From Streptococcus cristatus (lineage in GTDB: Bacteria; Bacillota; Bacilli; Lactobacillales; Streptococcaceae), in contig NZ_RJPT01000005.1 of assembly GCF_003943515.1 (NCBI RefSeq), positions 16,893 to 80,892 on the forward strand: a stretch of 64,000 nt of DNA, given 5' to 3'. Under the pieces are notes generated by a model. The model worked only from the letters and a program-made list of their open reading frames with translations, ran no database searches and was not told the DNA's origin. Position numbers and translations under genes: made by a program. Positions 47,504 through 58,052 of this stretch are shown here, piece after piece (the stretch's first letter is position 1; the number at the start of each line of letters is the position of its first letter).

Positions 47504-50500
47504 GTGATTACACAACTAGATACCAAGACTGTTTATAGCTTTATGGATAGTTTAGTCTCTATCAAAAAATATGTTCAACGGTCCAAGGACTTGGGCTACA
47601 AAAGTCTAGGCATGATGGATGTGGACAATCTTTATGGGGCTTATCATTTTCTAGAGGAGGCAAAAGCGGCAGGACTTCAGCCCTTGCTCGGTCTAGAAAT
47701 GGAAATTTTAAAAGATGGTAATCTTCTCAATCTGAGACTGTTGGCCTTGGATAGTCAGGGGTATCGCAATTTGATGAAGATTTCGACTCTGAAAATGATG
47801 AATCGTCAAAATTGGGAAGACTTTCAACATCTTTTTAAGGGGCTGGCTCTGATTGTACCAATCTTTGAAGGTGTGGATCAGCTTGATTTGGGCTTGGACT
47901 TTTATGTTGGGGTCTTTCCAGATACGCCAAGGCAGGAATTGACTAGACCAGTCCTGCCCTTGCATACGGTTCGCTACTTTGAGCAAGGAGATTTAGAAAC
48001 CTTGCAAATGCTGAGGGCGATTCGGGACAATATCAGCTTGCGAGAGGTCGGTCATCTGTCAAACCATGAATTTTTATTAGCCCCAGCCTCTTTAGTGGAA
48101 GCTTTCGCTGAAAACTTTCCAGAGAGTTTGACCAACTTGGAGAAATTGGTGGCTGATGTTCACTATGAAATCAACACCGAGTTGAAGCTTCCGCGCTTCA
48201 ATCCTGAGCGTCCTGCTGTAGAGGAGCTGCGAGAATTGGCTGAGGCGGGATTGGCCAAGTGGGGTCTTGCAGGGGAAGACTATCAAGCAAGGCTGGATCA
48301 GGAGCTGGATGTCATTCATCAGATGGGCTTTGATGATTATTTCCTTATTGTCTGGGATTTGCTGCGCTTTGGCCGCAGTCAAGGTTATTACATGGGGATG
48401 GGACGTGGCTCTGCAGTTGGCAGTTTAGTAGCCTATGCTTTGGAAATTACAGGCATTGACCCAGTAGAAAAGAATCTGCTGTTTGAACGTTTCCTAAATC
48501 TGGAGCGCTATACCATGCCCGATATTGATATTGATATTCCCGATGTGTATCGGCCGGAGTTTATCCGCTATGTCCGAGATCGTTATGGTAGCATGCATGC
48601 AGCCCAGATTGTGACCTACTCAACCTTTGGAGCCAAGCAGGCCATCCGAGATGTCTTTAAGCGCTTTGGTTTGCCAGAGTACGAGCTGACCAATATGACC
48701 AAAAAAATCGGCTTTCGAGATAAATTAACCACTGCTTATGAGCGAAATATAGCTTTTCGTCAGATTATCAATAGCAAACTAGAATACCAGAAGGCCTTTG
48801 AAATTGCCAAAAAAATCGAAGGAAATCCACGTCAGACCTCAATCCATGCTGCTGGTGTCGTCATGAGTGACGATGATTTGACCAATCAGATTCCTTTAAA
48901 ATATGGGGAAGACATGTATATCACCCAGTACGATGCCCATGGTGTGGAAAGCAATGGACTGCTTAAGATGGACTTTCTGGGCCTGCGTAATTTAACCTTT
49001 GTCCAGCGGATGAAAGAAGCAGCTCTATACAAATACGGAGTTGATATTGATATTGCTGGTATTGACCTGGAAGATGAGGAAACTCTACGCCTCTTTGCAG
49101 CGGGTAATACCAAGGGTATTTTCCAGTTTGAACAAGCGGGTGCCATCAGTCTTTTGAAAAGAGTCCAACCCGTCCAGTTTGAAGAAGTAGTGGCTACCAC
49201 CTCTCTCAATCGTCCCGGAGCTAGTGACTATATTGATAACTTTGTCAAGCGCAAGCATGGTCGCGAGCGCGTGGAGATGATTGATCCGAGCTTGGAGGAT
49301 ATCTTGGCTCCAACCTATGGCATCATGCTTTACCAAGAGCAGGTCATGCAGGTCGCCCAGCGTTTTGGTGGTTTTAGTCTGGGGAAGGCCGATATTTTAC
49401 GACGAGCGATGGGCAAGAAAAATGCTGCTGAAATGCATGAAATGGAGGAAGAATTTGTCAGGGGAGCTGTCAGATTGGGGCACTCAGAGACCAAGGCCAA
49501 GGAAGTCTTTGCGGTCATGGAGAAATTTGCTGGTTATGGCTTCAACCGCAGTCATGCCTATGCTTACTCGGCTCTAGCTTTTCAGTTGGCCTATTTCAAG
49601 GCTCATTATCCAGACATCTTCTTTGATGTCATGCTTAATTATTCTAGCTCGGACTATATAACAGATGCACTCGGCTTTGGCTTTGAGCTAGCTCCCTTGA
49701 CCATCCATAACATTCCCTATAAAGATAAGTTTCAGGAGCGGAAAATCTATCTTGGTTTGAAAAATATTAAGGGCTTGCCAAGGGATTTTGCTTTCTGGAT
49801 CATAGAAGAGCGTCAAAAGCATCCCTTTAGCAGTGTGGAAGATTTCATTTTACGCCTGCCTCAGAGTTATCATAAGTTGCCACTTTTAAGTCCTTTGGTG
49901 CAATTAGGGCTCTTTGATGTTTTTGAGCCCAATCGCCAGAAGATTTTGCACAATCTACCGAATCTTTTTGTCTTTGCAGATGAGCTGGGGAGTTTATTTG
50001 CTGATACTAGCTATTCATGGACGGATGCTGAGGATTTTACTGCTGCAGAAAAATTTGAGCAGGAGCAAGCCTTGATTGGAATTGGCCTTAGTGATCACCC
50101 GCTCATTAGCCTAGCTAAGAAAGCTCATCATCCTTTTGTCTGGATTGAAGAGTTGGCGGAAAATGGCAAGGCGACCATTCTAGTAGAAGTCCAGTCGATC
50201 AAGATTATTCGCACCAAAAATGGTGAAAATATGGCCTTTATGCAGGTGACGGATACCAAGAAAAAGTTAGATGTCACTTTATTTCCAGAGGTTTACCGCC
50301 GCTTTGCTCAACTAATCCAAGAAAAAGGCTATTACTATCTGACTGGAAAAATTCAGGAGAGGGATGGCCGACTACAGATGGTTCTATCAGAGGTGGAGAA
50401 AGCAAGCTCAGAACGCTTTTGGATCCAATTAGCTGATACTAGTCACGACAGGCAGATTGCGGAGATCCTGCAGCGATACCCTGGGGATATTCCCGTGGTG

Positions 50501-50614
50501 CTACGCTATGAGAATGACAAGAAAACGGTTCCTGCAACAGGCTTTCAAGTTCAAAAATCAGACCAACTTCAAGCTGAACTAGAAAATTACAGCATGAAAA
50601 CGGTTTTTCGGTAA
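47504..50614 (+). CDS. dnaE: DNA polymerase III subunit alpha DnaE
   Basis: 1036 residues from GTG 47504, chosen because AAGGAG (47492-47497) precedes it and MITQLDTKTVYSF is the usual start; the longer frame from 47402 lacks this support. PHP-type N-terminus, polymerase core with GMGRGSAVGSLVAYAL and catalytic PDIDIDIPD, YGFNRSHAYAYS, and a C-terminal OB fold. In Firmicutes, DnaE extends primers before PolC takes over. pfkA and pyk follow, as in other streptococci. Confidence 0.95.
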   Translation: MITQLDTKTVYSFMDSLVSIKKYVQRSKDLGYKSLGMMDVDNLYGAYHFLEEAKAAGLQPLLGLEMEILKDGNLLNLRLLALDSQGYRNLMKISTLKMMNRQNWEDFQHLFKGLALIVPIFEGVDQLDLGLDFYVGVFPDTPRQELTRPVLPLHTVRYFEQGDLETLQMLRAIRDNISLREVGHLSNHEFLLAPASLVEAFAENFPESLTNLEKLVADVHYEINTELKLPRFNPERPAVEELRELAEAGLAKWGLAGEDYQARLDQELDVIHQMGFDDYFLIVWDLLRFGRSQGYYMGMGRGSAVGSLVAYALEITGIDPVEKNLLFERFLNLERYTMPDIDIDIPDVYRPEFIRYVRDRYGSMHAAQIVTYSTFGAKQAIRDVFKRFGLPEYELTNMTKKIGFRDKLTTAYERNIAFRQIINSKLEYQKAFEIAKKIEGNPRQTSIHAAGVVMSDDDLTNQIPLKYGEDMYITQYDAHGVESNGLLKMDFLGLRNLTFVQRMKEAALYKYGVDIDIAGIDLEDEETLRLFAAGNTKGIFQFEQAGAISLLKRVQPVQFEEVVATTSLNRPGASDYIDNFVKRKHGRERVEMIDPSLEDILAPTYGIMLYQEQVMQVAQRFGGFSLGKADILRRAMGKKNAAEMHEMEEEFVRGAVRLGHSETKAKEVFAVMEKFAGYGFNRSHAYAYSALAFQLAYFKAHYPDIFFDVMLNYSSSDYITDALGFGFELAPLTIHNIPYKDKFQERKIYLGLKNIKGLPRDFAFWIIEERQKHPFSSVEDFILRLPQSYHKLPLLSPLVQLGLFDVFEPNRQKILHNLPNLFVFADELGSLFADTSYSWTDAEDFTAAEKFEQEQALIGIGLSDHPLISLAKKAHHPFVWIEELAENGKATILVEVQSIKIIRTKNGENMAFMQVTDTKKKLDVTLFPEVYRRFAQLIQEKGYYYLTGKIQERDGRLQMVLSEVEKASSERFWIQLADTSHDRQIAEILQRYPGDIPVVLRYENDKKTVPATGFQVQKSDQLQAELENYSMKTVFR

Positions 50615-50674
50615 AAAATCAGGAAAATAAGAGAATTTTTATTCTGATTGTGGTATAATCTATAAGAATGTTAA

Positions 50675-51709
<1,035 letters not shown>

Positions 51710-51761
51710 TTGGTCAATCAGGGGTGAAATCCCCAAATAGTAGAAGGAGTTTCTTAATATC

Positions 51762-53267
51762 ATGAACAAACGCGTAAAAATCGTTGCAACTTTAGGTCCT
51801 GCGGTAGAAATCCGTGGCGGTAAAAAATTCGGTGAAGACGGATACTGGGGTGAAAAACTGGACGTTGAAGCTTCAGCTCAAAATATTGCAAAATTGATTG
51901 AAGCAGGAGCAAACACTTTCCGTTTCAACTTCTCACACGGTGACCATCAAGAACAAGGTGAGCGTATGGCAACTGTTAAACGTGCGGAAGAAATCGCTGG
52001 TAAAAAAGTTGGTTTCCTTCTTGACACTAAAGGTCCAGAAATCCGTACAGAATTGTTCGAAGGTGACGCAAAAGAGTACTCATACAAAACTGGTGAAAAA
52101 ATCCGCGTTGCGACAAAACAAGGAATCAAATCAACTCGCGATGTGATTGCTTTGAACGTTGCTGGTGGACTTGATATCTACGATGATGTTGAAGTAGGTC
52201 GCCAAGTATTGGTTGACGATGGTAAACTTGGTCTTCGCGTTGTAGAAAAAGACGATGCAAGCCGTGAATTTGTAGTTGAAGTTGAAAATGACGGTGTTAT
52301 CGCTAAACAAAAAGGTGTGAACATCCCTAACACTAAAATTCCTTTCCCAGCACTTGCTGAGCGTGACAATGACGATATCCGCTTCGGTCTTGAGCAAGGA
52401 ATCAACTTCATCGCGATTTCATTTGTACGTACTGCAAAAGACGTTAACGAAGTTCGTGCAATCTGTGAAGAAACTGGTAACGGACATGTTCAATTGTTCG
52501 CTAAAATCGAAAACCAACAAGGTATCGACAACTTGGATGAAATCATCGAAGCTGCTGACGGTATCATGATCGCTCGTGGTGACATGGGTATCGAAGTACC
52601 ATTCGAAATGGTTCCAGTTTACCAAAAAATGATCATCACTAAAGTCAATGCAGCTGGTAAAGTTGTTATCACAGCAACAAACATGCTTGAAACAATGACT
52701 GAGAAACCACGTGCAACTCGTTCAGAAGTATCAGACGTATTTAACGCTGTTATCGATGGAACTGACGCTACAATGCTTTCAGGTGAGTCTGCAAACGGTA
52801 AATACCCACTTGAGTCAGTAACTACAATGGCTACAATCGACAAGAATGCTCAAACTCTTCTTAACGAATACGGACGTTTGAACTCAGATACTTTCGAACG
52901 TAACTCTAAGACAGAAGTTATGGCTTCAGCTGTTAAAGATGCTACTAACTCAATGAATATCAAATTGGTTGTTACTTTGACTAAGACTGGTCACACTGCT
53001 CGTTTGATCTCTAAATACCGTCCAAATGCTGATATCTTGGCATTGACATTCGATGAATTGACAGAACGTGGCTTGATGTTGAACTGGGGTGTTATCCCAA
53101 TGTTGACAGAAGCACCTTCATCAACTGATGATATGTTCGAAATTGCTGAACGTAAAGCAGTTGAAGCAGGTCTTGTTGAGTCTGGTGACGATATCGTTAT
53201 CGTTGCAGGTGTACCACTTGGCGAAGCTGTTCGTACAAACACAATGCGTATCCGTACAGTACGTTAA
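51762..53267 (+). CDS. pyk: pyruvate kinase
   Basis: 501 residues. Catalytic LFAKIENQQGIDNLDEI and MIARGDMGIEVPFE, C-terminal allosteric domain. Produces pyruvate and ATP; in streptococci normally activated by fructose-1,6-bisphosphate. Forms an operon with pfkA; codon use is strongly biased, as expected for a highly expressed glycolytic gene. Confidence 0.97.
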   Translation: MNKRVKIVATLGPAVEIRGGKKFGEDGYWGEKLDVEASAQNIAKLIEAGANTFRFNFSHGDHQEQGERMATVKRAEEIAGKKVGFLLDTKGPEIRTELFEGDAKEYSYKTGEKIRVATKQGIKSTRDVIALNVAGGLDIYDDVEVGRQVLVDDGKLGLRVVEKDDASREFVVEVENDGVIAKQKGVNIPNTKIPFPALAERDNDDIRFGLEQGINFIAISFVRTAKDVNEVRAICEETGNGHVQLFAKIENQQGIDNLDEIIEAADGIMIARGDMGIEVPFEMVPVYQKMIITKVNAAGKVVITATNMLETMTEKPRATRSEVSDVFNAVIDGTDATMLSGESANGKYPLESVTTMATIDKNAQTLLNEYGRLNSDTFERNSKTEVMASAVKDATNSMNIKLVVTLTKTGHTARLISKYRPNADILALTFDELTERGLMLNWGVIPMLTEAPSSTDDMFEIAERKAVEAGLVESGDDIVIVAGVPLGEAVRTNTMRIRTVR

Positions 53268-53286
53268 TTTATTTCATAGTATGCAA

Positions 53287-53320
53287 AAACCGATAGATCC
53301 ATTCTATCGGTTTATTTTTT
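53287..53320 (+). terminator. intrinsic terminator after pyk
   Basis: AAACCGATAGA pairs with TCTATCGGTTT around a 5-nt loop, then T. Confidence 0.85.
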
Positions 53321-53467
53321 GTTCTAGAATTTTTAATTGATTTCGTAATTGTGAAAACTTCAAAATAAGAATATTAACATTTTGCATATCAAAAAGGAGA
53401 AGAACCTTATGATCTTCTCCAGATTTTATATTTTCTTCAATTGACCACATTTATAAGGAATAAAAAC

Positions 53468-53509
53468 AATAGTGTAACTATGATAATTATGGATTATCGT
53501 TACACTATT
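53468..53509 (-). terminator. long hairpin, probable terminator of the minus-strand membrane protein
   Basis: Outer stem of 11 perfect bp (AATAGTGTAAC with GTTACACTATT), a 3-nt bulge, then an inner GATAAT/ATTATC stem. TGTTTTTATT follows on the minus strand, so it can end transcription of the gene at 53531-53911. A second hairpin (GGAGAAGA/TCTTCTCC) lies at about 53396-53420. Confidence 0.6.
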
Positions 53510-53530
53510 AGTTAGTAGATACTCTCTATA

Positions 53531-53911
53531 TCACTTTTTCTCTTTTCTAGATTCTAATACCCAACCGATGATCCAGCAGCAGACGAGCAGATAATTTTCA
53601 ATCCAGCCCAGTAGGTTGGTTTGATTCGCTTTTTCAAGATAGCCCAGCAGATGGTTGGTACCAAAGCCCAGTCCACCCAGAATCAGTGCTAGCAAGGTCA
53701 TACGCAGATAGAACCAATCATATTTTATGTTGGTGGCAATGACTAAAGGCAGAATAGCCAGATTCCAGAAACCTATTTCCCGCTGCCAGTAGGGAGCTAG
53801 ACCATAGATGGACTCATTGCCCAAGAGTTGGGGCTGGAAAATCTGAATCATAGCCGCGCCCAGCATAGCTAAGATCAGTAAAATGAAAGTCACTCGTAAA
53901 AATTTATTCAT
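53531..53911 (-). CDS. small integral membrane protein of unknown function
   Basis: 126 residues, four predicted membrane helices (about 5-25, 45-62, 70-88, 100-120), lysine-rich end (SRKEKK). No family recognised. AAGGAGAT precedes the ATG on the minus strand. Its promoter carries a perfect Fur/PerR-like palindrome, which suggests a link to metal or peroxide stress. Confidence 0.7.
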   Translation of the reverse strand: MNKFLRVTFILLILAMLGAAMIQIFQPQLLGNESIYGLAPYWQREIGFWNLAILPLVIATNIKYDWFYLRMTLLALILGGLGFGTNHLLGYLEKANQTNLLGWIENYLLVCCWIIGWVLESRKEKK

Positions 53912-53936
53912 ACTTATCTCCTTTCTTCTTTGTCGA

Positions 53937-53964
53937 TTATAATGTTTTTGAAAATGATTTTCAA
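53937..53964 (-). promoter_or_regulatory. promoter of the membrane protein with a Fur/PerR-like box
   Basis: On the minus strand, TTGAAA (53959-53964), 17 bp, TATAAT (53936-53941). The -35 is one arm of a perfect 17-bp palindrome, TTGAAAAT-G-ATTTTCAA (53948-53964). Its 7-1-7 core, TGAAAATGATTTTCA, matches the Fur-family box TGATAATNATTATCA at all but two symmetric positions. Confidence 0.7.
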
Positions 53965-54040
53965 GTTTTCATTTTTTACAAAAGAAAGCTCTAATAAAAT
54001 ATTTTACAGCCAAGTCCTATCTTTTTAGGTGATTTTGTGG

Positions 54041-54268
54041 TATACTAGATTGGTTGCAGAAATACAGTTTTTCTATTCAGTGGGAACTAGCGACCGAGTC
54101 GGCGCTTTTTTAGTGCCTGGACTTGAGAGACCATATTTATGAAGAGAAGAGCGAATACTCTCAGGAAATCGAGATTTAGCAAGAGAAAAGCACTTGGTAT
54201 GTTTCGATAGTTGAGTATTAAAAGCCTTATAAGGTGGCTTCGCACCGCCTTTAGAAAGAAGAAGAACA
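54041..54268 (+). promoter_or_regulatory. cshA promoter and structured leader
   Basis: Extended -10 TGGTATACT (54038-54046). The leader of about 215 nt first makes a terminator-like hairpin (54090-54105: GCG, bulged A, CCG, AGT loop, CGG, CGC) with six T at 54106-54111, then a 23-residue basic open frame (54139-54210, M-K-R-R-A-N-T-L-R-K-S-R...), then a stem AAGGTGG/CCGCCTT at about 54229-54251 close to the start codon. Transcription of cshA must read through the first hairpin, so attenuation is likely, by inference. Confidence 0.6.
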
Positions 54269-55843
54269 TTGAAATTTAATGAATTACATTTATCTACTGA
54301 ATTACTAGCAGAGATTGAAAAAGCTGGTTTTGTAGAAGCAAGCCCTATCCAAGAACAGACGATTCCACTTGCCATGGCAGGTAAGGATGTCATTGGTCAG
54401 GCCCAGACAGGGACAGGAAAGACAGCAGCTTTTGGTTTTCCAACGCTGGAAAAGATTGATACCGATAATCCTGCTGTGCAGGCGTTGGTTATCGCTCCAA
54501 CCCGTGAATTGGCTGTTCAGAGTCAGGAAGAGCTGTTCCGTTTTGGTCGCAGCAAGGGAGTCAAAGTGCGTTCTGTCTATGGTGGCTCCAGCATTGAAAA
54601 GCAAATTAAAGCCCTCAAATCAGGTGCTCATATCGTCGTAGGAACACCTGGCCGTCTCTTGGATTTGATTAAGCGCAAGGCGCTTAAGCTGAGTCAGATT
54701 GAAACCTTAATCTTGGACGAAGCGGATGAAATGCTTAACATGGGCTTTTTGGAAGATATTGAGTCTATCATTTCACGTGTGCCAGAAGAGCGTCAGACCT
54801 TGCTCTTTTCAGCGACCATGCCGGATGCTATCAAGCGCATCGGTGTCAAGTTTATGAAGGAGCCTGAGCATGTCAAGATTGCTGCCAAGGAATTGACGAC
54901 GGAGCTAGTAGACCAGTATTATATCCGTGTCAAAGAAAATGAAAAATTTGATACCATGACCCGCCTGATGGACGTGGAGCAGCCAGAGCTGTCTATCGTT
55001 TTTGGTCGGACCAAGCGTCGGGTGGATGAGCTGACTCGCGGTCTGAAAATCCGTGGCTTCCGCGCAGAGGGTATCCATGGTGATTTGGACCAAGGCAAGC
55101 GCCTCCGCGTTCTGCGCGACTTTAAAAACGGCAATTTGGATGTCTTGGTGGCGACAGATGTGGCAGCGCGTGGATTGGATATTTCTGGTGTGACCCATGT
55201 CTACAACTATGACATACCACAGGATCCAGAAAGTTATGTTCACCGGATTGGTCGGACTGGTCGTGCCGGTAAGTCAGGTCAGTCGATCACTTTCGTAGCG
55301 CCAAATGAAATGGGCTATCTGCAGATTATCGAAAATCTGACCAAGAAACGTATGAAAGGCCTTAAGCCAGCGACTGCAGAGGAAGCTTTCCAAGCTAAGA
55401 AAAGAGTTGCCCTTAAGAAGATTGAACGCGATTTTGCGGACGAAAGCATCCACTCTAACTTTGAGAAATTTAGCAAGGATGCCCGCAAGCTAGCAGCAGA
55501 ATTTAGCCCAGAAGAGCTGGCTATGTATATCCTCAGCTTGACGGTGCAGGATCCAGATGCCCTTCCTGAAGTAGAAATTGCCCGTGAAAAACCATTGCCA
55601 TTTAAACCGTCTGGCGGAGGCTTTGGCGGAAAAGGGAAGAGTGGCCGTGGCAACGGTCGTCGAGGTGACCAAGGTCGTGATCGTCGTGGTGGACGCGAAG
55701 ACCGAGATGGCGGGCGTCGTGACTTTAAACGCAAGTCAAATAAGAATAGTCGTGATTTCGAAAGCAGAGGGAACAAGCGTCCGCACCGTACTTCTAGTGA
55801 AAAGAAAAACGGCTTTGTTATCCGTAATAAAGGCGATAAATAA
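54269..55843 (+). CDS. cshA: DEAD-box RNA helicase CshA
   Basis: 524 residues from TTG 54269 (MKFNELHLS, the usual N-terminus); the ribosome site is weak. Q motif SPIQEQTIPLA, motif I AQTGTGKT, DEAD in LDEADEM, SAT in FSATMP, motif VI HRIGRTGRAG. The last 90 residues are Arg/Gly/Asp-rich (GRGNGRRGDQGRDRRGGRE), an RNA-binding tail. Unwinds RNA in decay and ribosome assembly, especially in the cold. A TTG start plus a structured leader suggests its expression is held back post-initiation. Confidence 0.93.
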   Translation: MKFNELHLSTELLAEIEKAGFVEASPIQEQTIPLAMAGKDVIGQAQTGTGKTAAFGFPTLEKIDTDNPAVQALVIAPTRELAVQSQEELFRFGRSKGVKVRSVYGGSSIEKQIKALKSGAHIVVGTPGRLLDLIKRKALKLSQIETLILDEADEMLNMGFLEDIESIISRVPEERQTLLFSATMPDAIKRIGVKFMKEPEHVKIAAKELTTELVDQYYIRVKENEKFDTMTRLMDVEQPELSIVFGRTKRRVDELTRGLKIRGFRAEGIHGDLDQGKRLRVLRDFKNGNLDVLVATDVAARGLDISGVTHVYNYDIPQDPESYVHRIGRTGRAGKSGQSITFVAPNEMGYLQIIENLTKKRMKGLKPATAEEAFQAKKRVALKKIERDFADESIHSNFEKFSKDARKLAAEFSPEELAMYILSLTVQDPDALPEVEIAREKPLPFKPSGGGFGGKGKSGRGNGRRGDQGRDRRGGREDRDGGRRDFKRKSNKNSRDFESRGNKRPHRTSSEKKNGFVIRNKGDK

Positions 55844-55847
55844 ACAG

Positions 55848-55879
55848 AAAATCCGATGTCATTAGACATTGGATTTTTT
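55848..55879 (+). terminator. intrinsic terminator after cshA
   Basis: AAAATCCGATGTC pairs with GACATTGGATTTT (one G-U) around ATTA, then T. Confidence 0.85.
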
Positions 55880-56126
55880 GATTGAGGAGAATCTCGATAT
55901 CTTCCATGATTTGTTTGAAAAAGGCACAATGAAAACGCATAATCAAACAATATTCGATTTTTTTGAAAAAAAGTATACATTTTTTTGTTTATATGAGAAA
56001 ATTGTAGTATAATGATATAAGTAATGGTGCATGGACATTAAGGTGATTTGAAGTGTCTAAGGAACCTGACAAGAAAAATAGACTTTATGAGAAGTCTCTA
56101 GACATCAACCACAAGGAGGATTGTAC

Positions 56127-56873
56127 ATGAAGGAAAGTCGTCATAAAGTGATCTTACAAGAGCTGGACCAGACGGGAGTTGTGTCTGTAAAGAACCTGAA
56201 GGAATTGCTGAATGTAACAGATATGACCATTCGGCGAGATTTGATTGATCTTGAGAAGCAAGGACTTTTGATTCGGGTGCATGGTGGGGCTCATAAAAAG
56301 GTGAAAGATAGCTTGAATGAAGCTTCGCATTCTGAAAAAACGATGTTAAATATCGAAGAAAAGAAGCTGATTGCCAAAAAATGTGCGGATCTGATTGCTG
56401 AAGGGGACACGGTTTTTATCGGATCAGGTACTACGACGGATTTTATAGGCGATTATTTAGAAGGGAAAAATATCAGCATTGTGACCAACTCTCTCCCTAT
56501 TTTCGAAAAGTTGAAGGATTACCCTAATTTTGATTTGATTTTGATCGGAGGACGCTATCGGGTCAAGACCCAGACTTTTGTAGGGCAGTTTGCTAATAAA
56601 CTTCTACGAGAAATCAAGGTATCAAAGGCCTTTATTGGAGTGAACGGCATTGATGGTCACAATGTGACGACTGCCAATGAAGAAGAGGGTAATGGAAATG
56701 CCATTATTCTCAACAATGCAATTGAAAAATACATCGTTGCAGATAATAGCAAATTTGATAGCTATTCTTTCTATAGTTTTTACCGTTTAGACAATATTGA
56801 CGCGATTGTAACGGATGACCATATCTCTCCGAAAGTGAGAGCAAAATATAGTTCTTACACCAAGGTCCTCTGA
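56127..56873 (+). CDS. lacR: lactose/galactose operon repressor LacR (DeoR family)
   Basis: 248 residues. N-terminal DeoR HTH (VSVKNLKELLNVTDMTIRRDL) and sugar-phosphate-binding domain (IGSGTTTDFIGDYL, VTNSLPIFEKL). LacR represses the tagatose-pathway genes and is released by tagatose-6-phosphate. ATG 56127 follows AAGGAGG (56113-56119); the in-frame TTG at 56121 is too close. Own promoter (TATAAT near 56010) with a leader of about 110 nt, own terminator; the PTS operon starts 324 bp downstream. Confidence 0.9.
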   Translation: MKESRHKVILQELDQTGVVSVKNLKELLNVTDMTIRRDLIDLEKQGLLIRVHGGAHKKVKDSLNEASHSEKTMLNIEEKKLIAKKCADLIAEGDTVFIGSGTTTDFIGDYLEGKNISIVTNSLPIFEKLKDYPNFDLILIGGRYRVKTQTFVGQFANKLLREIKVSKAFIGVNGIDGHNVTTANEEEGNGNAIILNNAIEKYIVADNSKFDSYSFYSFYRLDNIDAIVTDDHISPKVRAKYSSYTKVL

Positions 56874-56911
56874 TTTGATCGCGTTGTCATGAATGTTAAT
56901 TTGAGATTCTG

Positions 56912-56939
56912 AAAGCTGCGAAATTCGCAGCTTTTATTT
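56912..56939 (+). terminator. intrinsic terminator after lacR
   Basis: AAAGCTGCG pairs with CGCAGCTTT around a 5-nt loop, then T. The rest of the gap to 57127 shows only a small inverted repeat (TTCGTCA/TGACGAA at 57030-57054) and no gene. Confidence 0.75.
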
Positions 56940-57127
56940 CGTGTTTCAAATGAATTGCATTTAACAGTAGACGGAAAGTCTTTGTATATCAACTTAGACT
57001 TGCTAAGGATATTTTTATGACTCGTGTTATTCGTCAGCCATGCAGAATGACGAAATGTTCTATCTCCATATGAACATTAAAATTTTAAGTTATTAGATAA
57101 ATAAACAAAAAATAACAAAACAAACTA

Positions 57128-57156
57128 TTGACAGCGCTATCACATAATGATATAAT
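57128..57156 (+). promoter_or_regulatory. galactose PTS promoter with cre site
   Basis: TTGACA (57128-57133), 17 bp, TATAAT (57151-57156): full consensus. TGACAGCGCTATCA (57129-57142), a near-palindrome one base from the cre consensus, covers the -35 and spacer. AACAAA-rich stretches on both sides (57102-57125 and 57163-57181) are candidate LacR sites. Confidence 0.8.
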
Positions 57157-57197
57157 TAATTAAACGAACAAAAAGAAACAAAAGGAGAGATGATAAA

Positions 57198-57674
57198 ATG
57201 GCGCTTGCCCAATTATTTGATGAAAATCTAGTGTTTTGTTTACATGCAGAAAATCAAGAAGATCTTTTTCATCAAGTAGCTGATTTGTTAGAAGAAAGAG
57301 AAATTGTAACTTCTTCTTATCGAAACGCTTTACTTGAAAGAGAAAAGGCGTTTCCAACTGGATTGGATATGGAATTTTTAGGTAAGGAATTGCCGAATGT
57401 TGCCATACCTCATACGGATATTGCGCATAATCTGACTGAAAATGTGGTAGTCGTTAAGCTAGATCAGCCTGTAACCTTCCACAATATGATTTCTCCTACG
57501 CAAACCGTTGAAGTGTCTCTCTTGTTCTTTATTATCAACAACTCTAGCTCAAGCCAGACCAATATCTTAGCACAGTTAATGGATTTCTTCACTAGCGAAG
57601 GAAATCTAGCTGGTTTAGCTTCTTTGAACTCAAAAGAAGAGTTGTTCCAATATATTTCAAAAGTTATTAAATAA
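57198..57674 (+). CDS. PTS EIIA component, galactitol/galactose family
   Basis: 158 residues, PTS EIIA type 2. The phosphorylated histidine is His72 in VAIPHTD. Passes phosphate from HPr to EIIB. First gene of the galactose PTS and tagatose operon; GGAGAG precedes the ATG. Confidence 0.88.
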   Translation: MALAQLFDENLVFCLHAENQEDLFHQVADLLEEREIVTSSYRNALLEREKAFPTGLDMEFLGKELPNVAIPHTDIAHNLTENVVVVKLDQPVTFHNMISPTQTVEVSLLFFIINNSSSSQTNILAQLMDFFTSEGNLAGLASLNSKEELFQYISKVIK

Positions 57675-57694
57675 ATAAATCGGAGGATTTTATT

Positions 57695-58000
57695 ATGATT
57701 AAAATTTTAGCAGCCTGCGGAGCAGGGGTAAACTCAAGTCACCAAATCAAGAGTGCTCTTGAGGAAGAGTTGTCAAACCGCGGTTATGATGTACATTGTG
57801 ATGCCGTGATGGTCAAGGATGTTAATGAAGATCTAATGCAAGGTTATGATATCTTCACGCCAATCGCTGCAACAGATCTTGGTTTTGAACCAGGAATCCC
57901 AGTTATCGAAGCTGGACCAATCTTGTTCCGTATTCCTGCAATGAGCGCTCCAGTGTTTGACAATATTGAAGCAGCGATTAAAGAGCACGGACTAAGTTAA
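57695..58000 (+). CDS. PTS EIIB component, galactitol/galactose family
   Basis: 101 residues, with the phosphocysteine Cys8 in ILAACGAGVNSSHQ, the GatB-type loop. Accepts phosphate from the EIIA and hands it to the incoming sugar. 20 bp after the EIIA gene with CGGAGG upstream. Confidence 0.9.
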   Translation: MIKILAACGAGVNSSHQIKSALEEELSNRGYDVHCDAVMVKDVNEDLMQGYDIFTPIAATDLGFEPGIPVIEAGPILFRIPAMSAPVFDNIEAAIKEHGLS

Positions 58001-58052
58001 TCTATTCTTTATCTTGTTAACATTCATATAACAAAAAAAGGGAGGAATTATT

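Noticed and set aside
54090..54111. Hairpin with ACCGAGTCGG and a T-run resembling the 3' end of tracrRNA
   Set aside because: No anti-repeat, CRISPR repeat or cas gene occurs anywhere in the window, and the stem has a bulged A. It is better explained as a leader terminator.
57017..57073. 18-codon ORF between lacR and the PTS genes
   Set aside because: No ribosome site and no recognisable product; it only overlaps the small TTCGTCA/TGACGAA inverted repeat.
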